Assembly: GCF_013520865.1 (NCBI RefSeq)
Contig: NZ_JACDXJ010000001.1
Coordinates: forward strand, 1,975,001-2,039,000
Source of the DNA: Microvirga mediterraneensis
Lineage (GTDB): Bacteria; Pseudomonadota; Alphaproteobacteria; Rhizobiales; Beijerinckiaceae
Reading direction: 5' to 3'
DNA: 64,000 bases
The position numbers and the translations under genes are program-made. The notes below the pieces were generated by a model that worked only from the letters and a program-made list of their open reading frames with translations, did not search any database and was not told the DNA's origin. How positions within the stretch are numbered: position 1 is the first letter of the stretch; each line of letters opens with the position of its first letter. Positions 50,024-59,342 of the stretch are shown here, piece by piece.

Positions 50024-50116
50024 ACGTCATGCCCGGCCCTGTGCCGGGCATCCACGTCTTGCGAGCCGCAACGGTGCAAAAGACGTAGATGGCCGGGACG
50101 AGCCCGGCCATGACGC
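50024..50116. repeat. Palindromic repeat family A, copy 2 (93 bp)
   Basis: ACGTCAT (50024-50030) to ATGACGC (50110-50116), with two internal hairpins (GCCCGG/CCGGGC and GGCCGGG/CCCGGCC). Same length as copy 1. It lies between the convergent catalase and helicase genes. Confidence 0.85.
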
Positions 50117-50126
50117 ATAGCGGTTT

Positions 50127-52514
50127 TTATCCCAAGGCCTCGACGAAGCTGTCCAGCACCATCTTCCGGCCCGCCTTGTCGAACTCGACGGTGAGCTTGT
50201 TGCCGTCCACAGCCTCGATGGTTCCCGGGCCGAACTTGGTGTGGAGGACGCGTCCTCCCACGGCGAAGCCCGAGCCGCCGGTGGATTTGGCCACCAACTC
50301 GCCCTCGATCAGCATCGGCCCGCGCCTGTCGCCCGAGCGGCGGGCGGAATAGCCGCCGTCTTCGCTTGAGGCGCGATGCGCCTGGGCGCGCTGCCAGCCG
50401 GGCGTCTGGTAGGAGGAGCCGCTGAACGGCTGCATGCGGTCGAAGCGGGATCCACCGCCATAGCCGCCATAGGAGAAGTTCGCCGGCGCTTCGACGATCT
50501 CCACGTTGGTCTCGGGAAGGTCGTCGACGAAGCGGCTCGGAACGGTCGAGTTCCACAGGCCGTGGATGCGACGGTTGGAGGCGAAGTAGATCTTGGCCCG
50601 GCGTCGCGCGCGGGTGAGGCCCACATGTGCGAGGCGACGCTCTTCCTCGAGGCCGGCGCGGCCGCTCTCGTCGAGCGCGCGCTGGTTCGGGAACAGGCCT
50701 TCCTCCCATCCGGGCAGGAAGACCGTGTCGAATTCCAGGCCCTTGGCCGCATGAAGCGTCATGAGGCTCACGCGCTCGGCCGTGTCGCTTTCGTTGGCCT
50801 CCATGACCAGGGATACATGCTCGAGGAAGCTCTGCAGATCGGGGAACTCCTCCATGGAGCGCACGAGTTCCTTGAGGTTCTCCAGGCGTCCCGCAGCATC
50901 GGCCGATTTGTCCTTCTGCCACATGTCGGTGTAGCCGGATTCCTCAAGCACGGTCTGCGCGACCTCCGACTGCGTCATGGTCTCGGAGAGCTTCGACCAG
51001 CGGCCGAAGGAGATCAGGAGATCGCGCAGCGTGGCGCGGGGTTTGGGCTTCAGCTCGTCGGTCTCGACGATGAAGCGCGCGGCTTCCGTCAAAGGGACGC
51101 GGGCCGCGCGGGCGTGGTTGTGCAGCACCTGGATCGTGGCATCGCCCAGGCCGCGCTTGGGCGTGTTCACGATCCGCTCGAAGGCGAGATCGTCCGCCGG
51201 CTGGTTGACGACGCGAAGATAGGCCAGGGCATCGCGGATTTCCGCGCGCTCGTAGAAGCGTGGGCCGCCGATGACGCGGTAGGGCACGCCGAGCGTCACC
51301 AGCCGGTCTTCGATCTCGCGCATCTGGGCCGAGATGCGCACCAGGATGGCGATCTCGGAGAGAGGGTGCTTCTTGGCGTGAAAAGCCTCGATCTCCTCGC
51401 CGATGAGGCGGGCTTCGTCTTCGGAATCCCAGGCGCCGGTGATCGTCACCTTTTCGCCCGGCTCGTCCTCCGTTCGCAGGGTCTTGCCGAGCCGGCCCTG
51501 GTTCTTGGCGATGAGGCCGGAGGCGGCGGAGAGGATGTGACCGGTGGAGCGATAATTGCGCTCCAGGCGGATCACGGTCGCGCCGGGGAAGTCGTGTTCG
51601 AAGCGCAGGATGTTGTCGACCTCGGCACCGCGCCAGCCATAGATCGACTGGTCGTCGTCGCCGACGCAGCACAGGTTCTTGCGCGCCTGGGCGAGCAGCC
51701 TCAGCCAGAGATACTGGGCGACGTTGGTGTCCTGGTACTCGTCCACCAGCATGTAGCGGAACCGGTTCTGGTACTGTTCCAGGATGTCCGGATGCTCGCG
51801 CCACAGGCGCAGGCATTCGAGCAGGAGGTCTCCGAAATCGACCGCGTTGAGGACCTTCAGCCGCTCCTGGTAGGCGCGGTAGAGCCGCCCGCCCTTGCCG
51901 TTCGCGAAGGCGCCGGCTTCACCGGCCGGCACCTGGTCGGGTCCCAGCCCCCGGTTCTTCCAGCCGTCGATATGGGATGCGAGCTGGCGCGCGGGCCACC
52001 GCTTTTCGTCGATCCCCTCCGCCTCGATCACCTGCTTCATCAGGCGCAGCTGATCGTCCGTGCCGAGAATGGTGAAGTCGGAGCGCAGACCGACCAGCTC
52101 CGCATGGCGGCGCAGGATCTTGGTGCCGATGGAGTGGAAGGTGCCGAGCCATTGCATGCCCTCGGCCACCTCACCGATAACATGGCTGATGCGTTCGCGC
52201 ATTTCCCGCGCCGCCTTGTTCGTGAAGGTCACGGCGAGGATTTGCCACGGCTGGGCCTTACCGGTGGCAATCAGGTGCGCGATCCGGGTGGTCAGCACGC
52301 GGGTCTTGCCGGTGCCGGCGCCCGCCAGCACCAGAACGGGTCCTTCCGTGGCTTCGACGGCGGCGCGCTGCTCCGGGTTCAGCCCGTTCAAATAGGGCGA
52401 TTGCGGCGCGACGGCCGCACGGGCGCGGGCGCTCAAGGAGCCGGCTGCCGGTTCGTGAGCGAGGCTGTCCTGCGGGTCGGGGCGGTTATCGGAGTGATTC
52501 ATCGGCGGGACCAT
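50127..52514 (-). CDS. UvrD/PcrA-family ATP-dependent DNA helicase
   Basis: Superfamily 1 3'-5' helicase for nucleotide excision and mismatch repair, 795 residues. Q motif LNPEQRAAV, Walker A LAGAGTGKT, Ia VTFTNKAAREMRER, motif II VDEYQDTN, motif III DDDQSIYGWRGA, IV RLERNYRS, V LMTLHAAKGLEFDTVFL and VI RRLAHVGLTRAR. The C-terminal Tudor-like VGGRVLHTKFGPGTIEAVDG is typical of UvrD/PcrA for polymerase contact. Which of the two names applies cannot be fixed by eye. A second in-frame ATG lies four codons downstream. Confidence 0.95.
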   Translation of the reverse strand: MVPPMNHSDNRPDPQDSLAHEPAAGSLSARARAAVAPQSPYLNGLNPEQRAAVEATEGPVLVLAGAGTGKTRVLTTRIAHLIATGKAQPWQILAVTFTNKAAREMRERISHVIGEVAEGMQWLGTFHSIGTKILRRHAELVGLRSDFTILGTDDQLRLMKQVIEAEGIDEKRWPARQLASHIDGWKNRGLGPDQVPAGEAGAFANGKGGRLYRAYQERLKVLNAVDFGDLLLECLRLWREHPDILEQYQNRFRYMLVDEYQDTNVAQYLWLRLLAQARKNLCCVGDDDQSIYGWRGAEVDNILRFEHDFPGATVIRLERNYRSTGHILSAASGLIAKNQGRLGKTLRTEDEPGEKVTITGAWDSEDEARLIGEEIEAFHAKKHPLSEIAILVRISAQMREIEDRLVTLGVPYRVIGGPRFYERAEIRDALAYLRVVNQPADDLAFERIVNTPKRGLGDATIQVLHNHARAARVPLTEAARFIVETDELKPKPRATLRDLLISFGRWSKLSETMTQSEVAQTVLEESGYTDMWQKDKSADAAGRLENLKELVRSMEEFPDLQSFLEHVSLVMEANESDTAERVSLMTLHAAKGLEFDTVFLPGWEEGLFPNQRALDESGRAGLEEERRLAHVGLTRARRRAKIYFASNRRIHGLWNSTVPSRFVDDLPETNVEIVEAPANFSYGGYGGGSRFDRMQPFSGSSYQTPGWQRAQAHRASSEDGGYSARRSGDRRGPMLIEGELVAKSTGGSGFAVGGRVLHTKFGPGTIEAVDGNKLTVEFDKAGRKMVLDSFVEALG

Positions 52515-52649
52515 GGATCAAAAGGCGAACGGCGTCGAGCCTGAAGTCCTGTCGATCCTGCCGCAGGCGCGAACTTCCAGGCTCGGCCTCATTGTCGAAA
52601 AGGGCGCTCATCGCCATATGGGGTAAGTAGGCCTGAAGAGGAATGACCC

Positions 52650-52931
52650 ATGCGTTTCATGGTGGCCGTCGCCATCGTCTCGAGCCTTTCCCTGCCTCTG
52701 GCCGCATCGGCCTGGGCGCAGACCCGTCTGCCGCGCACGAGCCCGGCGGAGCGGAGCACGGACCAGATCAACCGGCGGATTCAACAGGATCAGCAGATCC
52801 TGGGGGTTGAGCAGGACGTCCAGAGCAAAAGCAACCAGATCCGGCAGAATATAGACCGGGACCGTCTTTTCGCTCCCCGGTATGTCCCGCCGATGCCGCG
52901 CTCCGGCTGCGGACCCGGCAGAGGGTGCTAA
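52650..52931 (+). CDS. Small secreted protein, function unknown
   Basis: 93 residues. Signal peptide MRFMVAVAIVSSLSLPLAAS then AWAQ. The mature part is polar and helical, rich in Q, N and R (STDQINRRIQQDQQILGVEQ). It ends in a short tail with two cysteines (RSGCGPGRGC). AGAGGAA precedes the ATG. The stop overlaps that of the convergent thioesterase gene by 3 nt. Confidence 0.7.
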   Translation: MRFMVAVAIVSSLSLPLAASAWAQTRLPRTSPAERSTDQINRRIQQDQQILGVEQDVQSKSNQIRQNIDRDRLFAPRYVPPMPRSGCGPGRGC

Positions 52932-53470
52932 TGGCGTGTGCCTGAGGCCGATAGGGCGTCCTGAAACTCGGGTTTGTGCGGGATGCCGATGATGCGGCCC
53001 AGGGCCTGAGGCCGTGTCAGCCGGGCATGCGTAGTCTTCATGACGGCGAGATTGGCTGCGATCTCGTCCGGGAAGGGGCAGACCTTCCTGGTTTCCAGAT
53101 CTACATGGAGAGACAGGCCTTCCATGGCGGCGGCAACCCAGCCCTCGTTGGCGTGACGAATCTCCAGGTAGTAGTGGATCCGCTTTTCGTCGAAATCGAC
53201 CAGCTGCAGCGTTACCCGCACCTGGTCGTGCAGCTTCAGTTCGCGCTTGTAGGTGGTGTGGATCTCGGCCGCGAAGAAGGATGCCCTGCGCTTCTCCATG
53301 TATTCGTGACCCAGGCCGACCAGGCTGAAGCCTTCCTCCACGGCCCGGTCGAAGAGCACATGGTAATAGGCCATGTTCATGTGGCCGTTATAATCGATCC
53401 ATGCAGGCTCGACCCGCATCGTGGAGGACACGAAGGGTGCGAAGAAAAAGACGGGCGTCCGCTTCTCCAT
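52928..53470 (-). CDS. Hotdog-fold acyl-CoA thioesterase family protein
   Basis: 180 residues. The 4HBT-type motif WIDYNGHMNMAYYHVLFDRA near residue 24 contains the active-site Asp and Asn-Gly-His. FAAEIHTTYKRELKLHDQVRVTLQLVDFDEKRIHYYLEI completes the hotdog strand order (as blocks). It probably hydrolyses acyl- or aryl-CoA thioesters; the substrate is unknown. It is divergent from the D-lactate dehydrogenase-type gene. Confidence 0.85.
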   Translation of the reverse strand: MEKRTPVFFFAPFVSSTMRVEPAWIDYNGHMNMAYYHVLFDRAVEEGFSLVGLGHEYMEKRRASFFAAEIHTTYKRELKLHDQVRVTLQLVDFDEKRIHYYLEIRHANEGWVAAAMEGLSLHVDLETRKVCPFPDEIAANLAVMKTTHARLTRPQALGRIIGIPHKPEFQDALSASGTRH

Positions 53471-53653
53471 GGTCAGGCTTGTCCTTCAATGCCGCTCAGG
53501 TGACTGTCCCTTCCTCCGACAGGAATAAATGTTAGCACGTTCGTTTCGCTTGTGCAGCAGGGGTGCGGCATCTTTCTCATCCGGAGTGTTGCCTTTGCAA
53601 CGGTTCTGGTAGCTATGAACGGAACAAGCATCATAACCGGATCTGAAGCCTCC

Positions 53654-55069
53654 ATGAATGCCACGCAAGCGAATGCCCGCCTGAAAACGACGGATGCCGC
53701 CATTGCCGCCCTGACGAGCGAACTGTCGCAGCATTTCGGCGACCGGGTCGCGACCTCGGCTGCCGTGCGGGAGCAGCATGGGCATACCCTGACCTGGGTG
53801 AAGAACCAGCCGCCGGACATCGTGGTCTATCCGCGGACGACGGGAGAAGTGTCGGAGATCGTCAAACTCTGCGCTGCTCATGGGGTTCCGGTCATTCCCT
53901 ATGGAACCGGCACATCGCTGGAAGGGCATATCAATGCGCCGTACGGTGGAGTTACCATCGATCTCAGCCTGATGAAGCGCATCATCGCCGTCCACGACGA
54001 GGATCTGGACTGCGTGGTTGAGGCAGGGGTGACCCGCAAGGAGCTGAACGAGTATCTTCGCGACAAGGGCCTGTTCTTCCCCATCGATCCGGGCGCGGAT
54101 GCCTCCATCGGCGGCATGGTCGCGACCAGGGCCTCCGGCACCAACGCGGTCCGCTACGGAACCATGAAGGACGTGGTCCTGGCCCTGACCGTCGTGCTGC
54201 CCAACGGCGAGATCGTGAAGACGGCGAGCCGAGCCAAGAAGAGCTCGGCGGGTTACGACCTGACCCGGCTTATGATCGGTTCGGAGGGAACGCTCGGGAT
54301 CGTCACCGAGATCACCCTGAAGCTCCATGGGATCCCGGAGGCGATTTCGGCCGGGATCTGCCCATTCCCCTCGGTTAAGGCAGCCTGCGACGCGGTGATC
54401 ATGACGATCCAGACCGGCATCCCGGTGGCGCGCATCGAGCTGCTCGACGAAGTCCAAGTGCGGGCGGTCAACCTTCACTCCAAGCTGACCCTGCCGGAGA
54501 GCCCGCTGCTGCTGTTGGAATTCCACGGTTCCGAGGCGGGCGTGCAGGAGCAGGCGGAGCGCTTCGGCGAGATCGCGACCGAGTTCGGCGGCGGGCCGTT
54601 CGAATGGGCGACGAAGCCCGAGGACCGCTCGCGCCTCTGGCAGGCCCGGCACGATGCCTATTGGGCGGCCAAGGGCCTGCGGCCGGGCGCCCAATCGGTG
54701 GCGACCGACGTCTGCGTGCCGATCTCCCGCCTGGCCGAATGCGTTGACGCCACCAAGCAGGACATCCTGGAAAGCGGCCTCGTGGCGCCCATCGTAGGCC
54801 ATGTGGGCGATGGCAATTTCCACGTCCAGCCGCTGGTGAACGCGGACGATCCGGCCGAGGTCGAAGCCTGCGAGGCCTTCGTCGACCGGCTGGTGCGCCG
54901 GGCGGTCGCCATGGAGGGGACCTGCACGGGCGAGCATGGCGTAGGCCAGAAGAAGATGAAGTACCTGGAAGTGGAGCATGGGCCGGCCGCGCTCGACCTC
55001 ATGCGCGTCTTGAAACAGGCCATCGATCCCCACAACATCATGAACCCGGGCAAGATCGTCGTGCTGTGA
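53654..55069 (+). CDS. FAD-linked oxidase, D-lactate dehydrogenase (cytochrome) type
   Basis: 471 residues from the ATG at 53654 (in-frame ATG at 53615 and a longer frame also exist). The PCMH FAD-binding domain is VVYPRTTGEVSEIVKLCAAHG, PYGTGTSLEGH, FPIDPGADASIGGMVATRASG and IGSEGTLGIVTEITL. The C-terminal FAD-oxidase domain has VGHVGDGNFHVQPL and GTCTGEHGVGQKKM. It is closest in pattern to D-lactate dehydrogenase (LDHD/DLD1); a GlcD-like glycolate oxidase subunit is the alternative. No GlcE or GlcF genes are adjacent, favouring a single-chain D-lactate enzyme. Confidence 0.88.
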   Translation: MNATQANARLKTTDAAIAALTSELSQHFGDRVATSAAVREQHGHTLTWVKNQPPDIVVYPRTTGEVSEIVKLCAAHGVPVIPYGTGTSLEGHINAPYGGVTIDLSLMKRIIAVHDEDLDCVVEAGVTRKELNEYLRDKGLFFPIDPGADASIGGMVATRASGTNAVRYGTMKDVVLALTVVLPNGEIVKTASRAKKSSAGYDLTRLMIGSEGTLGIVTEITLKLHGIPEAISAGICPFPSVKAACDAVIMTIQTGIPVARIELLDEVQVRAVNLHSKLTLPESPLLLLEFHGSEAGVQEQAERFGEIATEFGGGPFEWATKPEDRSRLWQARHDAYWAAKGLRPGAQSVATDVCVPISRLAECVDATKQDILESGLVAPIVGHVGDGNFHVQPLVNADDPAEVEACEAFVDRLVRRAVAMEGTCTGEHGVGQKKMKYLEVEHGPAALDLMRVLKQAIDPHNIMNPGKIVVL

Positions 55070-55096
55070 CGGTGGAACACTTTGACGGTGGAACAC
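55067..55096. repeat. 14-bp tandem direct repeat at the end of the flavoprotein gene
   Basis: TGACGGTGGAACAC occurs at 55067-55080 and 55083-55096. The first TGA is the stop codon. Each copy contains GGAAC, the -35 core of alphaproteobacterial stress promoters, but no matching -10 is convincing. Confidence 0.6.
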
Positions 55097-55168
55097 ACGG
55101 ATCAGCGCTCCCGGTTCCCATCATCATGGGATAAGGACGTGTCACCGTAACGGAGAGAAGGCGGCCTC

Positions 55169-58100
55169 TTGCGCGATATCCTGACGATCATCGCCTCCAT
55201 CGTGATCCTGATCCTGGCGGTCGCCGTGGCGGCGCCTCCCTTTATCAGCTGGGAGGCTTACCGCGACACGATCGACGGGATGATCTCGCGCGCTTCCGGT
55301 ACGGAGGCCCGGACCGAGGGCGATATCGGCATCCGCCTTCTACCCGCCCCGAAGGTTACCCTCGGGCGCCTGCGGCTCGGCGGCAAAACGCCGGATTCTC
55401 CCGTCCTGACAGCCGATGGCGTCCGAGCGGAGGGGGCTCTGACGCCGCTCCTGAAGGGTGACGTGCGCTTTACGGAAACGCGGGTCGCCCGGGCCGATAT
55501 CCGCATTCCGGTTGCCGGAGACGGCGAATGGCGCTTGCCGCCGGATCTGGTGTCGGGCAGCGGCCGGGCCCGCGAATGGGCCATCGAGAATCTTAGCGTG
55601 GCCCAGCTCCTCGTCACGACCCAAAGCGCGAGCACGGGGCGCACGAACCAGGCCTTCGCCGAGAACGTCTCCATCGAAGGCCAGAAGCTGATCGGCCCCT
55701 GGCGGGTCGAGGGCACGACCTCCGGCGTTCCCTTCCGCTTGGTCACGGGAGAGCTTGCCGAGGACAAGAGCGTCCAGGTCAAGCTGTCGGGCGGGGGCGA
55801 CATCTATCCCCGCTTCGATCTCGATGCCCGGCTCGGGCTTGCCGAGGGAACCGGCGAGGCCACGACGCCGCAGGTTTCCGGCAAGGCCAAGGTCCTGTTC
55901 GGCCCGCCGGCGCAGATCGCCGCCGCCGGCATTCCGATCCCCATCGTGGTCGAGACCGAGTTCAAGACGGCGCCGGGCGCCGTCGAGCTCGGTCCGGTGA
56001 GCCTGGAGGCAGGGGAGGGCGGGGCGGGCCTGCGCATGACCGGCGAGGGACGGATCGGGCTCAACGACCCGCGCATCTCCCTGAAGCTCGAAGGCCGCCG
56101 GCTCGATGCGGACAGTTTCATCCTGTCCGGAAACGGACAGGATTTTAAGAGCAGGCTCGCCCAATGGTCGCTCCCCCTGGTCCGAGTGCCGATCGATCTC
56201 GACCTCAAGATCGACAGCATCGGCCTCGGCCAGGAGGACCTGTCGAATGCCGCCCTGCGCCTGTCGCTCGACACGGGCCGGGCGATTCTCGACCGGATCG
56301 AGTTCAATGCCCCGGGCGAGACGCGGGTCGCCCTCGAGGGCGAGCTCGGCCTGACGACCCAGGGCGGCATCAACGGCAAGGTGGCGCTGGCCTCCAACGC
56401 ATCCGACCGCCTGGCCCGGTATCTCGACCGCATCGGCATCAAGTCGCCCCTGCTCAGGGCGTTCGACGGACGTCCGCTCGAAGCATCGTCGGAAGTCGCC
56501 TTCTCGAACCCCGTGCTCTCCTTCAACCGCCTGCGGCTGAAGACGGGCGAGTCGGTCCTGACCGGGAATGCCCGCTATACCGCGCCCGAGGCCGACGAGC
56601 GCGGCAAGCTGGAGGCCCAGGTCGCGATCCAGAGCCTGAATCTCGACGACCTGCCGCAGGTCTCCAGCGTCTTCCAGGCCACCGAGAATCTCGATGTCGG
56701 CTTTATCCTCGACGCGCGCGGGGTCAGCGCCGGGAAGAGCCCTCCCACCGGCCGGATCTCGGCCAGGATCCTGTCCGACGGGCCGGCGCTTCTCGTCGAA
56801 ACCCTCGATATCGTCGATCTCGCCGGGGCCAACGCCCGAGTGAGGGGCCGCATTGCGCCGGACGGCTCGGGACAGATCACCGGCAAGGTAACAGCCCAGC
56901 GCGCCAGCCCTCTGGTCGACCTGATGGGACGCGTATGGATCGGCGGGATCTCCAAACTCGTGCCCACGTTCGTGCGCGAGGGCGCGCTCGATCTGGATGT
57001 CACGTCGGAGCGGGTCGTGCCGCCTCCGGGCTCGACCGAATTGCGGCTGCGCACGACCGCCAAGGGACGCCTGGCCGGCGGGCCGTTCGAGGGCCAGGTG
57101 GAATCCGTCGACGGGCGGACCCAGAGCCTCACCATGGCCTTGTCCGCCGACAATACGGGGCGCTGGGTCAACCGGGCGAACATGGCGGGCCTCAACCGGC
57201 TCTCAAGGGTCGATCTGCGCGGGGTCCGCGTCGGTTCCGGCCTGTTCAACGTCACTCTCGCCGGCGACATCGCCGGCGCCAAGGTGGCAACGACGCGCCC
57301 CTTTGCCCTGAGTGAGGCGGACGATGTGGTGGACAGCGGCGAGGTCGAGGTGTCGACGCCGGACATCACCCCCTTTCTGCTCCTGTTGGGCGATGGCGCG
57401 GGCGTCGCGCCGCCGGTCCCCGTAACCGGACGCGTCTCTCTCGGCCGGGAGCGCGGCGCGACCCTCCTCGACGTCAACGGCAAGGTGTCGAACGACAACG
57501 TGCAGGCGCGCCTCGTGATGGCGTCCCGGTCTGACATCAGCGGCGAGGTGTCCCTGGGACGGTTGTCCCTGCCATGGCTCGTGGCGGCCCTGTCGCTGAA
57601 CGTGCCGGGCGATGCCAACGCCACGGCCATCTGGTCCACGGCCCGCTTCGGCCAGAGCGGACGCCTCGTTACCGGCGGGCAGGTCAATGTCCGGGTTGGA
57701 ACGCTCGAACTCGGGCGCGGTCTCCAGGCTAGCCGCGCGTCCTTCGTGGTCGGAGCGCAGGCAGACGGCATTTCCATCCGCAACCTCGATGCCGTGATCG
57801 GTTCCGGACGGATGACCGGCTCGGCCACCATCACCCGGCAGGAGGGAACGGCAACCATCGTCGGCGACGGCACCCTGGAGAAGGTGCCTCTGTGGACACT
57901 CACCGGCGCCTCGCCCTTCGAGGCGGTCCTGTCCGGTCCGCTGCGGTTCGGGTCTGTGGGCACGAGCCTGTCCGAACTCGTAGCCAATCTCGGCGGCGCC
58001 GGCGAGTGGCAGGTCACGAATCTTCGCCTTCCCGCAGCCGATCCGTCCGTGTTCGACCGGGCGCTCAAGCGGGCGCTGGCCGAGAACGATCCTCTGGCCG

Positions 58101-58735
58101 AGGGCAAGACGGAAGCGATTTTCGGGATCGAGCTCGGGCGGGGGCCGCTCAACGCCGCCCCGGTCAAAACTTCGGCGGCGCTCGTCGGCGGCCTGCTGCG
58201 CCTCTCGCCTTTCGTGGCCGAGAGCGGGGCGGCCAGCTGGCAGGGCGCGGTCACCTATGACCTGAAGACCCTGCAGCTCGACGCGCGCGGGGCCCTCGTG
58301 GCCAAGTCCTCGCCGCCCGAATGGGTTGGGGCGCCGCCCTCTGTCGGCCTCAACTGGCAGGGCTCCCTGTCGGCGCCCGTCCGCCAAATCGATGCGGGAC
58401 CGTTCCGCAACGGCCTTGCGGCCATCGTGCTCAAGCGCGAGCTGGAAAAGATCGAAGCGTTCGAGCGGGCGGCCGCCGAGCGCCAGCGCCAGCTCGATAC
58501 GCAGCGGGAGGCCGAGAGGCAGAGGGCCAAGGCGGCCGAGGAGGAGGCGCTTCGCCAGGAGCGGGCCAGGACCGAGGCCGAGCGCGCCCGCCGGGATGCG
58601 GAGCGCCTGCAATCCGAGCAGCAGAACCAGCCGGAGGAGGAGCCTGCCCCGTCGCCGACCTCCGCGCCGCCCTTGAACCCGCCGGTCCGGATCGGCCCGC
58701 CACCCTCGGTCTACGGGGCTCCGCCGGTCCGGTGA
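55169..58735 (+). CDS. Large AsmA-family inner-membrane-anchored protein
   Basis: 1188 residues. One N-terminal membrane helix (ILTIIASIVILILAVAVAA), then a long beta-rich periplasmic body with the AsmA pattern (GDIGIRLLPAPKVTLGRLRLGG near the start, repeated regulation of GxVxLxxG strands) and an AsmA C-terminal-like domain. Around 1090-1155 there is a highly charged coiled coil (RQRQLDTQREAERQRAKAAE and on), and the end is proline-rich. The family is linked to phospholipid transport or outer-membrane homeostasis. The start is a TTG at 55169; the next ATG would remove the membrane helix. Confidence 0.88.
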   Translation: MRDILTIIASIVILILAVAVAAPPFISWEAYRDTIDGMISRASGTEARTEGDIGIRLLPAPKVTLGRLRLGGKTPDSPVLTADGVRAEGALTPLLKGDVRFTETRVARADIRIPVAGDGEWRLPPDLVSGSGRAREWAIENLSVAQLLVTTQSASTGRTNQAFAENVSIEGQKLIGPWRVEGTTSGVPFRLVTGELAEDKSVQVKLSGGGDIYPRFDLDARLGLAEGTGEATTPQVSGKAKVLFGPPAQIAAAGIPIPIVVETEFKTAPGAVELGPVSLEAGEGGAGLRMTGEGRIGLNDPRISLKLEGRRLDADSFILSGNGQDFKSRLAQWSLPLVRVPIDLDLKIDSIGLGQEDLSNAALRLSLDTGRAILDRIEFNAPGETRVALEGELGLTTQGGINGKVALASNASDRLARYLDRIGIKSPLLRAFDGRPLEASSEVAFSNPVLSFNRLRLKTGESVLTGNARYTAPEADERGKLEAQVAIQSLNLDDLPQVSSVFQATENLDVGFILDARGVSAGKSPPTGRISARILSDGPALLVETLDIVDLAGANARVRGRIAPDGSGQITGKVTAQRASPLVDLMGRVWIGGISKLVPTFVREGALDLDVTSERVVPPPGSTELRLRTTAKGRLAGGPFEGQVESVDGRTQSLTMALSADNTGRWVNRANMAGLNRLSRVDLRGVRVGSGLFNVTLAGDIAGAKVATTRPFALSEADDVVDSGEVEVSTPDITPFLLLLGDGAGVAPPVPVTGRVSLGRERGATLLDVNGKVSNDNVQARLVMASRSDISGEVSLGRLSLPWLVAALSLNVPGDANATAIWSTARFGQSGRLVTGGQVNVRVGTLELGRGLQASRASFVVGAQADGISIRNLDAVIGSGRMTGSATITRQEGTATIVGDGTLEKVPLWTLTGASPFEAVLSGPLRFGSVGTSLSELVANLGGAGEWQVTNLRLPAADPSVFDRALKRALAENDPLAEGKTEAIFGIELGRGPLNAAPVKTSAALVGGLLRLSPFVAESGAASWQGAVTYDLKTLQLDARGALVAKSSPPEWVGAPPSVGLNWQGSLSAPVRQIDAGPFRNGLAAIVLKRELEKIEAFERAAAERQRQLDTQREAERQRAKAAEEEALRQERARTEAERARRDAERLQSEQQNQPEEEPAPSPTSAPPLNPPVRIGPPPSVYGAPPVR

Positions 58736-58774
58736 GGGTAACCTCCGTTCGTTCGTTAGGGACGACACCCTCAC

Positions 58775-58866
58775 TGTCATCACCGGCCTTGTGCCGGTGA
58801 TCTCGATTGTTTGAAGCTCAGCGCTCAACCGTATCAGGATGGCCGGGACGAGCCCGGGCATGACAT
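58775..58866. repeat. Palindromic repeat family A, copy 3
   Basis: TGTCAT to ATGACA ends with internal hairpins CACCGG/CCGGTG and GCCGGGACG-AGCCCGG. Lies between the convergent AsmA and ribbon-helix-helix genes. Confidence 0.8.
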
Positions 58867-58885
58867 TGGAGCAGATGACCGGCGC

Positions 58886-59137
58886 CTAAGCCGACACGGC
58901 ACGATCCGGGGACGCCGTCTCCAGCCGTTGGCGCAGGTCGGTCAGGACGAAGACCCGGATCGCGGAGGAGAGGTTCTGGTCGCCCCGCTCCGCGTCGATG
59001 CGCCCTATCAGCGCCTGGACGGACATCCTGTCCCGCTCGGCGATTTCCCGCAGCGAGGCCCAGAAAGGGTCTTCGAGAGAAATGCTCGTCCGGTGGCCGG
59101 CGATGGAGACGGAGCGCTTCACGACGGCGAAGCCCAT
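58886..59137 (-). CDS. Ribbon-helix-helix domain protein (RHH_4 type)
   Basis: 83 residues: VVKRSVSIAGHRTSISLEDP is the DNA-contacting strand, FWASLREIAERDRMSVQALIGRID the helices, and NLSSAIRVFVLTDLRQRLE the C-terminal helix. The pattern is characteristic of a Rhizobiales family of predicted DNA-binding proteins of unknown target. It lies 1 nt after the DUF4169 stop, so the two are co-translated. Confidence 0.85.
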   Translation of the reverse strand: MGFAVVKRSVSIAGHRTSISLEDPFWASLREIAERDRMSVQALIGRIDAERGDQNLSSAIRVFVLTDLRQRLETASPDRAVSA

Positions 59138-59138
59138 G

Positions 59139-59327
59139 TCACGGCTTCTCGGGTTCGTCGCGCCTGTGCTGGTCGAGGCGGCTCTTCGCCAGATCCTGCT
59201 CGGCTTTGGTCAGGTTCTTCTCGGCCTTGGTGCGGCCGAACGCGACGCGGTTTTCGTTGGCGCGGACCTCTTTCTCGGTCCGCGCCTTCTGCTTGCGCGC
59301 CTGGCGCAGATTGATGATCTCGGCCAT
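59139..59327 (-). CDS. DUF4169 family small basic protein
   Basis: 62 residues. MAEIINLRQARKQKARTEKE is the family N-terminus, followed by a continuous charged helix (ANENRVAFGRTKAEKNLTKAEQD). Function unknown. Located between fumC (15 bp upstream) and the RHH gene on the same strand, an arrangement I recognise as common in Rhizobiales. Confidence 0.85.
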   Translation of the reverse strand: MAEIINLRQARKQKARTEKEVRANENRVAFGRTKAEKNLTKAEQDLAKSRLDQHRRDEPEKP

Positions 59328-59342
59328 GGCGCCTCTTGTCGC

